Source: Kumtagia yinganensis
GTDB lineage: Bacteria; Pseudomonadota; Alphaproteobacteria; Rhizobiales; Rhizobiaceae
Reading direction: 5' to 3'
DNA length: 64,000 bases
Assembly (NCBI RefSeq): GCF_040081985.1
Contig: NZ_JBEBMH010000001.1
Span: forward strand, 434,001-498,000
Made by a program: the position numbers and the translations under genes. Below are positions 50,868-61,452 of the stretch, one piece after another. The notes under the pieces were generated by a model, which saw nothing but the letters and a program-made list of their open reading frames with translations, ran no database searches and was not told the DNA's origin. How positions within the stretch are numbered: the stretch's first letter is position 1; every line of letters starts with the position of its first letter.

Positions 50868-51590
50868 TTATCCCTGCCGATCCTTGCTCTGGAGATAGCT
50901 CAGCGCGATTGCATGCATGCGCCCGCCATCGAAACTTGGGCCGTGGCCGCCGTGTCCCACGTCTATGTCGAGTTCGGCCAACCGGTGCATCGTTTCGACA
51001 TAGGCCGAAATGTCCGCTCCGGGAATGTCGTCCACCAGTTCGTCATCGTAAATGGCGTCGCCGGAGAAGAATTCGCCGTTCCTTTCGTCGAGGAGCGCGA
51101 TCGATCCCGGCGAATGGCCGGGCAGGTGCAGGATTTTGAACCGCCGGTCGCCGGTATCGACCGTATCGCCGTCGCCGAGCAGTTGGGTCAGCGGCGCGGG
51201 TAACAGGCTGTAATCATTCAAGGAATAGCCGTCATGCGGGAGCCGCGCGATAGGCTCGTCCTGCGAAGCGAACCACGACGCCAGCGTGCCTTCGTCCGTC
51301 ATCGTACGGAAGAATTCCGCCTCCGCCTCGTGCCCGGCGCGCCTTTCGAACTCATGGAAACTGCCGACATGGTCGACATGCGCATGGGTGGCTATTGCAA
51401 GGACAGGCTTGCCCATTATCGGCATACCCTTGGAAAGACTGGATATTCCGACGCCAAAGTCGATCTGGATGTCGAAGTCGCGGCCTTCGATGCGGTAGAG
51501 GTTCGCCCGGAAGAAGGGATGCACGAACGGCTCGGTGATCAGTGTGACGCCGGGCGAAATAGGCCGGAATTCGAACCAGGAAGACGGCAT
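50868..51590 (-). CDS. MBL fold metallo-hydrolase
   Basis: Metallo-beta-lactamase-fold hydrolase of 240 aa. The metal motif HxHxDH is in IATHAHVDHVGSFHEF (about residues 68-83), the second site His in ILHLPGHSPGSIALLDE, the bridging Asp in GEFFSGDAIYDDELVD and the last His in VGHGGHGPSFDG. The start at 51590 (MPSSWFEF) is chosen from typical domain length; a start at 51629 is possible, and neither has a strong ribosome site. The substrate is unknown. It stands alone between the aromatic cluster and copper genes. Confidence 0.85.
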   Translation of the reverse strand: MPSSWFEFRPISPGVTLITEPFVHPFFRANLYRIEGRDFDIQIDFGVGISSLSKGMPIMGKPVLAIATHAHVDHVGSFHEFERRAGHEAEAEFFRTMTDEGTLASWFASQDEPIARLPHDGYSLNDYSLLPAPLTQLLGDGDTVDTGDRRFKILHLPGHSPGSIALLDERNGEFFSGDAIYDDELVDDIPGADISAYVETMHRLAELDIDVGHGGHGPSFDGGRMHAIALSYLQSKDRQG

Positions 51591-51678
51591 AACACTTGGA
51601 TTCCAATGGATTGCGCCGAACACATGCAAGCGGGCTACATCATGCGGCCCGCCTGCATAGCAGGAAATCCGGTCTCGT

Positions 51679-52242
51679 TCAGCCGCCGGTCGTCTGGTGT
51701 TTCGAGTGGTCGGCCTCGCCGGCCTTCGGTTCGACGGCGAACTCGACTTCCACCGCTCCGGCTTTCTCGAAGGTCAGCGTTCCCGGGAATTTCACGCCCG
51801 CCTTGGGCATCTGTTTCAGGTCCATGAACATGATGTGGAAGGCGCCGGGCTTCAGCGCGACCTCGCCGCCGGCCGGAATTTCGATGCCGGCTTCCACCGG
51901 GCGCATGGTCATGACGCCTTCGGAATTCACAGACATTTCATGGACTTCCGCCTTGCCGGCGATCGGCGAGACGATCGAAACGAGGCGGTCGGCAGTGGTC
52001 CCATGGTTCTTAATGACCATGTAGCCGGCGGCGACCTTTGCACCGTCCGGGATCTCGCGCGACCAGGGATGACCGATCTCGAGGTCGCCGAGCTTGAACT
52101 CATGCGCCCAGAGCGGCTGGGCGAAGGCCATGAGGAGCATCAGGATGAAGCCGAGCAGGCCGGCCCGTTCATCGAGGCTGCGGAAGCGATGAGCGATTGC
52201 GTGCGCCGGGGCGCGTGAAAAGATTTGCATGGGAATATCCAT
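51679..52242 (-). CDS. PCu(A)C family copper chaperone
   Basis: Periplasmic copper-binding protein of 187 aa that delivers Cu(I) to cytochrome oxidase. An N-terminal hydrophobic segment (LLGFILMLLMAFAQPLWAHE) acts as signal or anchor. The H(M)x10Mx21HxM-type copper site is seen in EVHEMSVNSEGVMTMRPV and FHIMFMDL. The C-terminal tail is His-rich (DHSKH). The start at 52242 is uncertain; 52230 is an alternative. It follows a small Cys-rich exported protein 84 bp upstream, a frequent pairing. Confidence 0.85.
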   Translation of the reverse strand: MDIPMQIFSRAPAHAIAHRFRSLDERAGLLGFILMLLMAFAQPLWAHEFKLGDLEIGHPWSREIPDGAKVAAGYMVIKNHGTTADRLVSIVSPIAGKAEVHEMSVNSEGVMTMRPVEAGIEIPAGGEVALKPGAFHIMFMDLKQMPKAGVKFPGTLTFEKAGAVEVEFAVEPKAGEADHSKHQTTGG

Positions 52243-52326
52243 TGCTTGTGGCCGCGCCTGCAAGGCCGCGGCAATTCTGTTCAGGAATTCAAACGGATAC
52301 GGCGCAGTGACGCCGTCAGACACGGG

Positions 52327-52710
52327 TCAGGCGAGGGCAGGCGGCGCGCGCGGGCTGCCGGGGCGGTGATCGTCGGCCTGGACGATGACGATCGGTGCGG
52401 GCAGGGACCGGCCGAGAGCTTCCGCCCGGAAAACGATGATGAGCGAAGCTTCGTCAGGAGGCGCGCCGGCCACCGTTGCCGAGGCCGCGCAGCCGAGCAT
52501 GCAGCAGCCGGGCATCTTGCCGTGGTCGCTGTCGTCAGCCGGCGTACCATGCGTGCTGGTGATGCAGAGCGGGTTGCCGAAGGCATCGAGCGCAATCTGT
52601 GTGGGGCTGGGCAGGGCGAAGCCAGTGCCGAGCATCTGAACGAGGAACAGCATGGCGGCGGCCAGCGCCAACCCTTTCCGCCATTCCTCGCGCAAGAACC
52701 TCACGGACAT
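52327..52710 (-). CDS. Small exported Cys-rich protein (DUF2946-like)
   Basis: Protein of 127 aa. It has one N-terminal membrane or signal segment (GLALAAAMLFLVQMLGTGFA) and a central PGCCMLGCAAS cysteine cluster, next to HGKMPG. Such small proteins precede PCu(A)C genes in many alphaproteobacteria and are assigned to DUF2946. The ATG at 52710 is preceded by GGAAGAGAG. Copper handling is suggested by the cysteines and the neighbour, not demonstrated. Confidence 0.65.
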   Translation of the reverse strand: MSVRFLREEWRKGLALAAAMLFLVQMLGTGFALPSPTQIALDAFGNPLCITSTHGTPADDSDHGKMPGCCMLGCAASATVAGAPPDEASLIIVFRAEALGRSLPAPIVIVQADDHRPGSPRAPPALA

Positions 52711-52828
52711 CTCTCTTCCGAACCGGCTTTCGATTAACACGGCGCGGCTTGTTTCCAAACCGGATTGTCGTGCTGCGGCAACGTGCCGTCCGCCGTCAGG
52801 GCCGGGGGAGACCGATTCCTCTTCGCCG

Positions 52829-53266
52829 TTACAATCGCGCCCGCGTTGTCCGCGGCGTAGCCAGCAACAGGCTTGTTTCGGACCCGGTGATGCCCGGAAT
52901 GAGCCGGATGCGCCGCAGCACGGCGTCGAGGTCGGTCAGCGATGTGGCGCCGATCTCGACCACCAGATCCCAGCGGCCGTTGGTGGTGTGGATGGTCGAG
53001 ACCTCGGAAAATCCGCCCAGCGCGCGGATCACGCGGTCGGCGGCATGTCCCTCGATCTCGATCATCATGATGCCGCGGATGCGCTGGTCGACGGCGTCGG
53101 CGCGCAGGATCACCGTGTAGCCGATGATGTCGCCGGCCTTCTCCAGCCGCTCCATGCGGGCGCGGGCCGTGGCGCGCGAGACGCCGAGGTCGATCGCCAG
53201 GTCCGAGATGCTGCGGCGCCCGTCATGGCGCAGCAAGGTCACAAGTTTTTCGTCAAGACTGTCCAT
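52829..53266 (-). CDS. Lrp/AsnC family transcriptional regulator
   Basis: Regulator of 145 aa. The HTH is LDEKLVTLLRHDGRRSISDL with GVSRATARARMERLEKAGDI, and the RAM domain includes NGRWDLVVEIGATSLTDLD. It is divergent from arginase and ornithine cyclodeaminase genes, the usual context of an arginine- or ornithine-responsive activator in Rhizobiales and Agrobacterium (ArcR/PutR-like). The 137-bp intergenic region is AT-rich, as expected for Lrp targets. Confidence 0.92.
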   Translation of the reverse strand: MDSLDEKLVTLLRHDGRRSISDLAIDLGVSRATARARMERLEKAGDIIGYTVILRADAVDQRIRGIMMIEIEGHAADRVIRALGGFSEVSTIHTTNGRWDLVVEIGATSLTDLDAVLRRIRLIPGITGSETSLLLATPRTTRARL

Positions 53267-53403
53267 GGCGTTTCAATTCGGCTGCCAGATTAATCAGAAT
53301 GATAAGCTATTTCACATTATTTGCCAATTTTCGCTATTCGTTTCGTCGGGCATCGCTGTTTGAATTCGGACATTCTCCAATCCGCGAATTTCAGGGGTTT
53401 TCG

Positions 53404-54324
53404 ATGTTGTGCAGGATTGTCGGCGCGCCCGTTCAGGATGGCGCAGGACGCATGGGCTGCGAGATGGGGCCGAGCGCGTTGCGCACTGCCGGGCTGGTGT
53501 CGGCGCTGCGCGATCTTGGTCACGAGGTGGAAGATCTCGGAGCCGTGCAGCCGCTCGCGGCCCGCCGCGTTATCCACGGAAACCTGGCCCTGAAGGCGCT
53601 GCCGGAGATTTCCGCCTGGACCTCCGCCATTGCCGAGACCGCCTACGTCGCAAGCGCCGGCGCCATGCCGATCTTCCTCGGCGGCGACCATTCGATTTCC
53701 GCCGGCACGCTCTCCGGCGTGGCCCGCCGCGCCGCCGAGCAGGGGCGTCCGCTGTTCGTGCTGTGGCTCGATGCCCACCCGGATTTCCACACGCTGGACA
53801 CCACGACCAGCGGCAACCTGCACGGCGTGCCGCTCGCCTATGCCAGCGGTCAGCCGGGGTTTGCAGGCTATTTCCCTGATCTTACGGCGACCGTCGACCC
53901 GTCGCGCGTCTGCACGCTCGGCCTTCGCAGCGTCGATCCGGCAGAACGCCGTGCGTTGATCGCCGCTGGCGTGACGGTGCACGACATGCGCGCCGTTGAC
54001 GAGTACGGCATTCCAAAACTGCTGCGTGCCTTCCTGGCAAGAGTCGAGGCGGAAAACGGGCTGCTGCATGTCAGCCTCGACGTCGATTTCCTCGATCCGT
54101 CGATCGCGCCGGCGGTCGGCACCACCGTTCCCGGTGGCGCAACCTTCCGCGAGGCGCATCTGGTGATGGAGATGTTGTCGGACAGCGGCCTCGTTTCCAG
54201 CCTCGACCTGGTCGAACTCAATCCCTTCCTCGACGAGCGAGGCCGCACCGCGACGCTGATGGTCGACCTCACCGCCAGCCTGATGGGACGCCGCATCATG
54301 GACCGCCCGACAAGGAGCTTTTGA
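53404..54324 (+). CDS. rocF: Arginase
   Basis: Manganese hydrolase of 306 aa converting arginine to ornithine and urea. Metal ligands are seen in FLGGDHSISAGTL, VLWLDAHPDFHTLDTTTSGN and SLDVDFLDPSIAPAVGT, with the C-terminal SLDLVELNPFLDE. The ATG at 53404 fits the family start MLCRIVGAPVQDGAGRMGCE. The ornithine cyclodeaminase gene follows after 2 bp. Confidence 0.94.
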   Translation: MLCRIVGAPVQDGAGRMGCEMGPSALRTAGLVSALRDLGHEVEDLGAVQPLAARRVIHGNLALKALPEISAWTSAIAETAYVASAGAMPIFLGGDHSISAGTLSGVARRAAEQGRPLFVLWLDAHPDFHTLDTTTSGNLHGVPLAYASGQPGFAGYFPDLTATVDPSRVCTLGLRSVDPAERRALIAAGVTVHDMRAVDEYGIPKLLRAFLARVEAENGLLHVSLDVDFLDPSIAPAVGTTVPGGATFREAHLVMEMLSDSGLVSSLDLVELNPFLDERGRTATLMVDLTASLMGRRIMDRPTRSF

Positions 54325-54326
54325 TC

Positions 54327-55379
54327 ATGCAGCCGAAACTCAACATCGTGCCCTTCGTCAGCGTCGACCGCATGATGAAGCTGGTGCTTGCCATAGGTGT
54401 CGAGCGCTTCCTGACCGAACTTGCCGGCTATATCGAGGACGATTTTCGCCGCTGGGAGCTGTTCGACAAGACGCCGCGGGTGGCCTCGCACAGCCATGAC
54501 GGGGTGATCGAGCTGATGCCGACCAGCGACGGAAAGCTCTACGGATTCAAATACGTCAACGGCCATCCGAAGAACATGCGCGAGGGCTTGCAGACCGTTA
54601 CGGCCTTCGGCGTGCTGGCCGATGTCGGCAACGGCTATCCGATGCTGCTCACCGAGATGACGATCCTGACGGCGCTGCGGACGGCTGCGATGTCGGCGGT
54701 CGCAGCCAAACATCTGGCTCCGAAAGGAGCACGCACCATGGCCATCATCGGCAACGGTGCGCAGTCGGAATTCCAGGCCATCGCCTTCAAGGCGCTCACC
54801 GGCGTCGACCGGCTGCGGCTCTACGACATTGATTCATCTGCGTCCCGTAAGTGCGCGAAAAACCTGGCGGGAATGGGTTTCGACATCACCATCTGCGCGA
54901 CCGGCCAGGAAGCGGTGGAGGGCGCCGAGATCATCACCACCGTGACAGCCGACAAACTGTCGGCGACGATCCTGACCGACAACATGGTCGGCCCGGGCGT
55001 CCATATCAACGCGGTCGGCGGCGATTGTCCCGGCAAGACCGAGCTGCACCGCGACATCCTGCTGCGCTCCGACATCTTTGTCGAATTCCCGCCGCAGACG
55101 CGCATCGAGGGCGAGATCCAGCAGCTTGCCGCCGATCATCCGGTCATCGAGCTGTGGCAGGTGATCGCCGGCAAGGCAGAGGGCCGCAGGAACGGCCGAC
55201 AGATCACGCTGTTCGATTCCGTCGGCTTCGCCATCGAGGATTTTTCGGCGCTGCGCTACGTGCGCGACCAGTTGCAGGCGACCGGCCTCTATGAGGAACT
55301 CGACCTGCTTGCCGACCCGGACGAGCCGCGCGACCTGTTCGGCATGCTGCTGCGCGCCAAGGCGGCGGCGGCTGCGTGA
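54327..55379 (+). CDS. Ornithine cyclodeaminase
   Basis: NAD-dependent enzyme of 350 aa that converts ornithine to proline and ammonia. Typical features are PRVASHSHDGVIELMPTSDG, YGFKYVNGHPKNMREGLQTV, the Rossmann loop MAIIGNGAQSEFQAIAF and GPGVHINAVGGDCPGKTELH. The ATG at 54327 is preceded by AAGGAG. It is in an operon with arginase, giving the route arginine to ornithine to proline. It is longer and clearly distinct from the family member at 16939. Confidence 0.93.
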   Translation: MQPKLNIVPFVSVDRMMKLVLAIGVERFLTELAGYIEDDFRRWELFDKTPRVASHSHDGVIELMPTSDGKLYGFKYVNGHPKNMREGLQTVTAFGVLADVGNGYPMLLTEMTILTALRTAAMSAVAAKHLAPKGARTMAIIGNGAQSEFQAIAFKALTGVDRLRLYDIDSSASRKCAKNLAGMGFDITICATGQEAVEGAEIITTVTADKLSATILTDNMVGPGVHINAVGGDCPGKTELHRDILLRSDIFVEFPPQTRIEGEIQQLAADHPVIELWQVIAGKAEGRRNGRQITLFDSVGFAIEDFSALRYVRDQLQATGLYEELDLLADPDEPRDLFGMLLRAKAAAAA

Positions 55380-55402
55380 GCGGCCGCCCGCGGATCCTTG
55401 GG

Positions 55403-56212
55403 TCAGGCGGCGCGGGCCGGTACGCGGTAGCGCGGGGCAGGGGTACGCCGCGACAGGTTAGGATACATCGCCGTGCGCGCAGCCTTGAAGGCGTCCCAGT
55501 CGGCATTGTCGGGCAGGGAGACGATGCTGATGCTTTCGCCCGCGTCTAGTCCGGCAAGCGCGGCGTCGACCATGTCGTCGACCTCCATCGTTATTTCCGC
55601 GGGAAGCTGATTGATGTCGACGCCGCCGCGCTCCCATATCTCGGTGCGGGTCACGCCTGGAAGCACGGCCTGGACGCGCACGCCCAGCGGCGCAAGCTCG
55701 GTCTCGATGCCTTCGCTCAGCGACAGCAGGAAGGCTTTCGTGGCGTTGTAATAGACGCCGACGGCCGGGCGGTCGTTGGTGATGCCGGCGATCGAAGCGA
55801 GGTTGATCAGCGTGCCGGCGCGCTTTCGGGCAAAGGTCTCCGCAGCCACGCGCGCCAGGCGGGCGGCCGCCATGACATTCAGTTCGATCATCGCGTCGAG
55901 CTTCTCGATGTCCGCGTCGACGGTCGGGCCGGTGACCGCCATGCCGGCATTGTTGACGAAGACGGCGATGTCGTCGCGCTTGAGCCGCTCCTCGACCTTG
56001 GCGCGGTCAGCCGTCGTTCCGAGGTCGGCGCGCAGGACTTCCACCGTCACGCCGGCGTCCTTCCGCAGTCGCGCCGCCAGTTGCTCCAATCTGGTCTCGT
56101 CGCGAGCAACCAGCACGAGGTCGTGGCCGCGCTTCGCAAGGCGGTCGGCATAGACGGCGCCTATTCCGGTCGATGCGCCGGTGATCAGCGCGGTTCCTTT
56201 TGCAATCGTCAT
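55403..56212 (-). CDS. SDR family oxidoreductase
   Basis: Short-chain dehydrogenase of 269 aa. Cofactor motif TGASTGIGAVYADRLAKRGH at residues about 11-30, NNAG motif in VFVNNAGMAVTG, catalytic Ser in LASIAG and YxxxK in YYNATKAF. It is divergent from the TetR-family gene, which probably represses it. Substrate unknown; similar SDR-TetR pairs in Rhizobiales are often solvent or aldehyde responsive, but this is only a family-level expectation. Confidence 0.88.
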   Translation of the reverse strand: MTIAKGTALITGASTGIGAVYADRLAKRGHDLVLVARDETRLEQLAARLRKDAGVTVEVLRADLGTTADRAKVEERLKRDDIAVFVNNAGMAVTGPTVDADIEKLDAMIELNVMAAARLARVAAETFARKRAGTLINLASIAGITNDRPAVGVYYNATKAFLLSLSEGIETELAPLGVRVQAVLPGVTRTEIWERGGVDINQLPAEITMEVDDMVDAALAGLDAGESISIVSLPDNADWDAFKAARTAMYPNLSRRTPAPRYRVPARAA

Positions 56213-56241
56213 TTCAAATGCTCCTGTCTGCTCTGGGTTGC

Positions 56242-56262
56242 GCCGCGCGGACGTCGCGCGGC
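56242..56262. promoter_or_regulatory. GC-rich inverted repeat between SDR and TetR genes
   Basis: GCCGCGC (56242-56248) and GCGCGGC (56256-56262) flank a 7-bp centre, 30 bp upstream of the SDR start. The position suits a TetR-family operator, but such GC dyads are common by chance in this DNA. Confidence 0.25.
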
Positions 56263-56435
56263 ATTGGGGATTGGAAAATCGGCGAAGGCCGCTGGAGCGG
56301 TCTTTCGATATTGCGCGGTGCTCTGCCGCCGGCCGGCCCTGCTTCGAGGCCTCGCTTGTGAAACGTCCCGCCGTTCTTATGTTTCAGGCGATGGCCGCCG
56401 GACGGACGGGAGGCCGAGTACACCAGGGAAACGTG

Positions 56436-57011
56436 ATGCGTGTCAGCAGGGAAAAGGCGGAGGAAAACCGCGCGGCGATCGTCGCTGCGGGCTCGCGGCT
56501 GTTTCGCGAACAGGGTTTCGATCGTGTCAGCGTGGCCGATGTCTGCGGCGAGGCAGGGCTGACGCATGGCGGTTTCTACGGGCATTTCGCGTCGAAGGAT
56601 GCGCTGGAGGCCGAATGTGTCGACGCAGCTTTTGCCGACAGGATTGCTGACATCACCGATCTGGATTCGGTCGCGGCCCTGGTCGGCCGCTATCTCAGCA
56701 CCGAGCATCGCGACAATCCCGGCCAAGGCTGCGCCGTTGCGGCGCTGGGATCGGCGGTGCCGCAGCGCGACAATCTGCTGAGGCAGCATTTCGCGGCCGA
56801 CATCGGCAAATATCTGGACGTCCTGACCGCGGCGATTGGGGCGGAAGGCGAAGCGGGACGCGACCGCGCGATCCTGCTTCTGTCGGCGTTGGTCGGCGGC
56901 CTCACGCTGGCCCGTGCCGGAAAAGCTTCGCCTGAATTGTCGCAGGAAATCCTCGACAGCCTGCGCGGCAGCCTCGGCGCGTTGTTGCCCGCCGAGGCCG
57001 CGCCCGTCTGA
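56436..57011 (+). CDS. TetR/AcrR family transcriptional regulator
   Basis: Regulator of 191 aa. The HTH spans AENRAAIVAAGSRLFREQGF-like sequence (SREKAEENRAAIVAAGSRLF then VSVADVCGEAGLTHGGFYGH) at residues about 4-46. The ligand domain includes NPGQGCAVAALGSAVPQRDN, which is typical of the TetR_C group found beside SDR genes. The ATG at 56436 follows AGGGAA. Divergence from the SDR gene suggests local repression. Confidence 0.9.
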   Translation: MRVSREKAEENRAAIVAAGSRLFREQGFDRVSVADVCGEAGLTHGGFYGHFASKDALEAECVDAAFADRIADITDLDSVAALVGRYLSTEHRDNPGQGCAVAALGSAVPQRDNLLRQHFAADIGKYLDVLTAAIGAEGEAGRDRAILLLSALVGGLTLARAGKASPELSQEILDSLRGSLGALLPAEAAPV

Positions 57012-57242
57012 CGCGCCGGCCGTCTCCAATCTGCGATTTCTAGCGCTGTCTGGCATGTCGCCCGGCTTCGAGCTTTTTGATGATGACTATCATCTAAGTG
57101 CGGCGTCGATGTTCAACAAGGAGCAAATTTCGTCATTGCAGGGGAAGCGGCATTTTCTGATGGCAGGGAACGCCGCCAGACCGCGAAAAATGTCGCGCCG
57201 GCCATCGTTTCCTCGGTGTCGTGTCGCACAGAGGCGTCGCCG
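57012..57242. other. Non-coding spacer
   Basis: About 230 bp between the convergent TetR and hypothetical genes. Nothing recognisable was found apart from short AT-richer stretches near 57070-57130. Confidence 0.4.
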
Positions 57243-58244
57243 TCACGACGTGTCGGGCGACTGCAGCACCCAGCAGGCGAGCCCGTGCACGACGTCCAGA
57301 ACCTCGTGGACGTCATGGGTGGGTTTTGGGCGCCAGCCCGGCGGGCGGCCGGGTTTCAGGGGCCAGATTCGGCGAGCCCGGCCCGGCCTGGGAGGGTCTC
57401 CGCTCCGCGCTGTCGCCGCTTTGCGCATTCTGCGCCGCGCGCCGATCGCGGCGAGCATTTTGTCATGCTCGCTCATCGCATCGGGGTCTCCGTCCCCAGC
57501 GGTCATCGCGTCGCGAGTTTTCTTATCCTGCGCGCTTGCCGCGTCGCGCCGCGCCTGCCAGCGGGCAAAACGTTTGGCCTGGCGCGGCAGGTCGTCGAGG
57601 GTCGCGGCCAGCGTCTGAAGGCGCAAGGCCAGCCGCGTCGCATCGACCGGGTCGTTCCGCGACGGAGGCGCCGCAACGGGAACCGGCTCGCCGAAACCGG
57701 CAATCGAGATGCGTGGCACGCCGCAGGGTGCCGGCCGCGAGGGCCGGCGGTTCCAGGGCGGCAGGGGATCGAACAGCGGCAGCGCCGGGACGCGGCGGTC
57801 TTCCGGCTGCCTGCCGATACGGCGGAATTTGCGCCGGCCGAGCTTCTTCGGCTTCGGCTTTCGCGGAGACGGCGGCGGCAAGACCAGCCCGCGCGCCGCC
57901 ACGACGATCAGCCTGCGCGCCGCCGCCTCGGCCGGACGCAGCAGTTTGAGGATGGCCCGGTGGAGATGGCGGGGGAGGGTAAGTGCCGGGTTAAGTGCCG
58001 GGGACAGTTTACTTTTTTCCGCCAGCACCTGCCTTGAAGCGGCCGCGCCCTTCCGCGGAAACAAAGTAAACTGTCCCCCAGCGCCAAGGTCCCCAGCGCC
58101 AAGGTCCCCGGCGTCAGGCCCTCCGGCGCCAACGCCCCCAGCGGCAAGCCCAATACCGGCAGCCAGCCCGGCCATGCCGACAAGCATGGCAAGGATGCGC
58201 TTCAAAGCCTCCCGGTTCTTGTCGATCGCCGCATTCCAGTCCAT
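57243..58244 (-). CDS. Hypothetical protein with LRPAEA motif; repeat inserted in frame
   Basis: Unrecognised protein of 333 aa. The ATG at 58244 follows GGAAGGAAG with good spacing. An N-terminal membrane segment (ALKRILAMLVGMAGLAAGIG) is followed by a Gly/Ala/Asp stretch with a short tandem GAGDL repeat. Residues about 56-82 are encoded by a GGGGACAGTTTACTTT dispersed repeat read through in frame (GQFTLFPRKGAAASRQVLAE). Then come RHLHRAILKLLRPAEAAARR, basic proline-rich KPKPKKLGRRKFRRIGR and a helical RLALRLQTLAATLDDLPRQA. LRPAEA and the later helix are shared with the protein at 7153-7596. Probably membrane-anchored with a basic cytosolic tail; function unknown. Confidence 0.7.
   Translation of the reverse strand: MDWNAAIDKNREALKRILAMLVGMAGLAAGIGLAAGGVGAGGPDAGDLGAGDLGAGGQFTLFPRKGAAASRQVLAEKSKLSPALNPALTLPRHLHRAILKLLRPAEAAARRLIVVAARGLVLPPPSPRKPKPKKLGRRKFRRIGRQPEDRRVPALPLFDPLPPWNRRPSRPAPCGVPRISIAGFGEPVPVAAPPSRNDPVDATRLALRLQTLAATLDDLPRQAKRFARWQARRDAASAQDKKTRDAMTAGDGDPDAMSEHDKMLAAIGARRRMRKAATARSGDPPRPGRARRIWPLKPGRPPGWRPKPTHDVHEVLDVVHGLACWVLQSPDTS
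57998..58080 (+). repeat. GGGGACAGTTTACTTT repeat, copy 2 (inside a coding region)
   Basis: Arms GGGGACAGTTTACTTT (58000-58015) and AAAGTAAACTGTCCCC (58063-58078) enclose 47 bp with CCGCCAGCACCTGCCTTGAA and GCGGCCGCGCCCTTCCGCGG. It lies within the hypothetical gene at 57243-58244 and keeps the reading frame open. Confidence 0.85.
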
Positions 58245-58418
58245 CGCCGCTTCCTTCCAACACGCGGCGAAATTATCGCTGCGAAAGGGAAGGGCGGGGA
58301 CAACTTTCCGGAAAACAATCCTGACGAATGCTGACAAAGAGGGCCGGCGGCAGGCTATCCGGGGCGAGAATTCCGTCTTGGGTGCCCCGGAAGCAAGATC
58401 GTGGACGATACAGCCTGC

Positions 58419-60890
<2,472 letters not shown>

Positions 60891-61056
60891 GAAGTGCTTT
60901 CGTATGACTGAAACAAACAGGCGCTAATTGCCGCCGATTCGCGCCTCTTTTTTGACCATGTTGATATAGGCGTTTTTGCCGCGTTTTTCCAATCGCAGCG
61001 GCGGTCTTCCCGGCTATTCGCGACGATTGGCGCAGTTTGGCTGGGGGCGGGGCTGC

Positions 61057-61130
61057 GGGGACAGTTTACCTTTATCCCCTGACGCCAACTTGTCCCGAGC
61101 CGAGCCCTGCCGGGGATAAGAGTAATACCC
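61057..61130 (+). repeat. GGGGACAGTTTAC repeat, copy 3 (diverged)
   Basis: Left arm GGGGACAGTTTACCTTTATC begins at 61057. The right arm is degraded, with GGGGATAAGAGTAA at about 61112-61125 pairing with TTTATCCCC. It is an older or recombined member of the family. Confidence 0.55.
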
Positions 61131-61187
61131 GGTCCACCAGGAAATCCGAACTGGTGCGGAAGGTGCGCGGCCGAACCGACGCAAGTG

Positions 61188-61270
61188 CCGGGGACAGTTT
61201 ACTTTTTTCGGCCCGCGCGACTTCTGGACTGCTGCGGCCTTTCTGCCGAAAGAAAGTAAACTGTCCCCTG
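61188..61270 (+). repeat. GGGGACAGTTTACTTT repeat, copy 4
   Basis: Perfect arms GGGGACAGTTTACTTT (61190-61205) and AAAGTAAACTGTCCCC (61253-61268) enclose 47 bp that include CTGCTGCGGCCTTTCTGCCG. Total span and interior layout equal copy 2 at 57998-58080, in the same orientation. Confidence 0.85.
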
Positions 61271-61452
61271 CACTTCCCCTTTCGGCGTCGACCACGCGAG
61301 AACGGTTTTCGGGTTTCCGAGTGGACTGGGTAAAACTGTCCCCTGCGTGCAACCGTCCTCGTCGCCCCGGTCGGGCGATCGATTTTCCGCTGTGGTGTCG
61401 CATGCCGTCGGCGCCTATCTTATGTAAAAGTCCGCCCGGATCGATCTGACAT

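Larger units (their letters stand above)
60891..61452. other. Repeat-rich spacer between gyrB and P450 gene
   Basis: About 560 bp separating the divergent gyrB and P450 genes. It contains two copies of the GGGGACAGTTTACTTT repeat (one diverged) and an isolated arm TAAAACTGTCCCCTGC at 61331-61346. Apart from these repeats and an AT-richer stretch near 60940-60990 that may hold the gyrB promoter, I see no gene. Confidence 0.7.
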
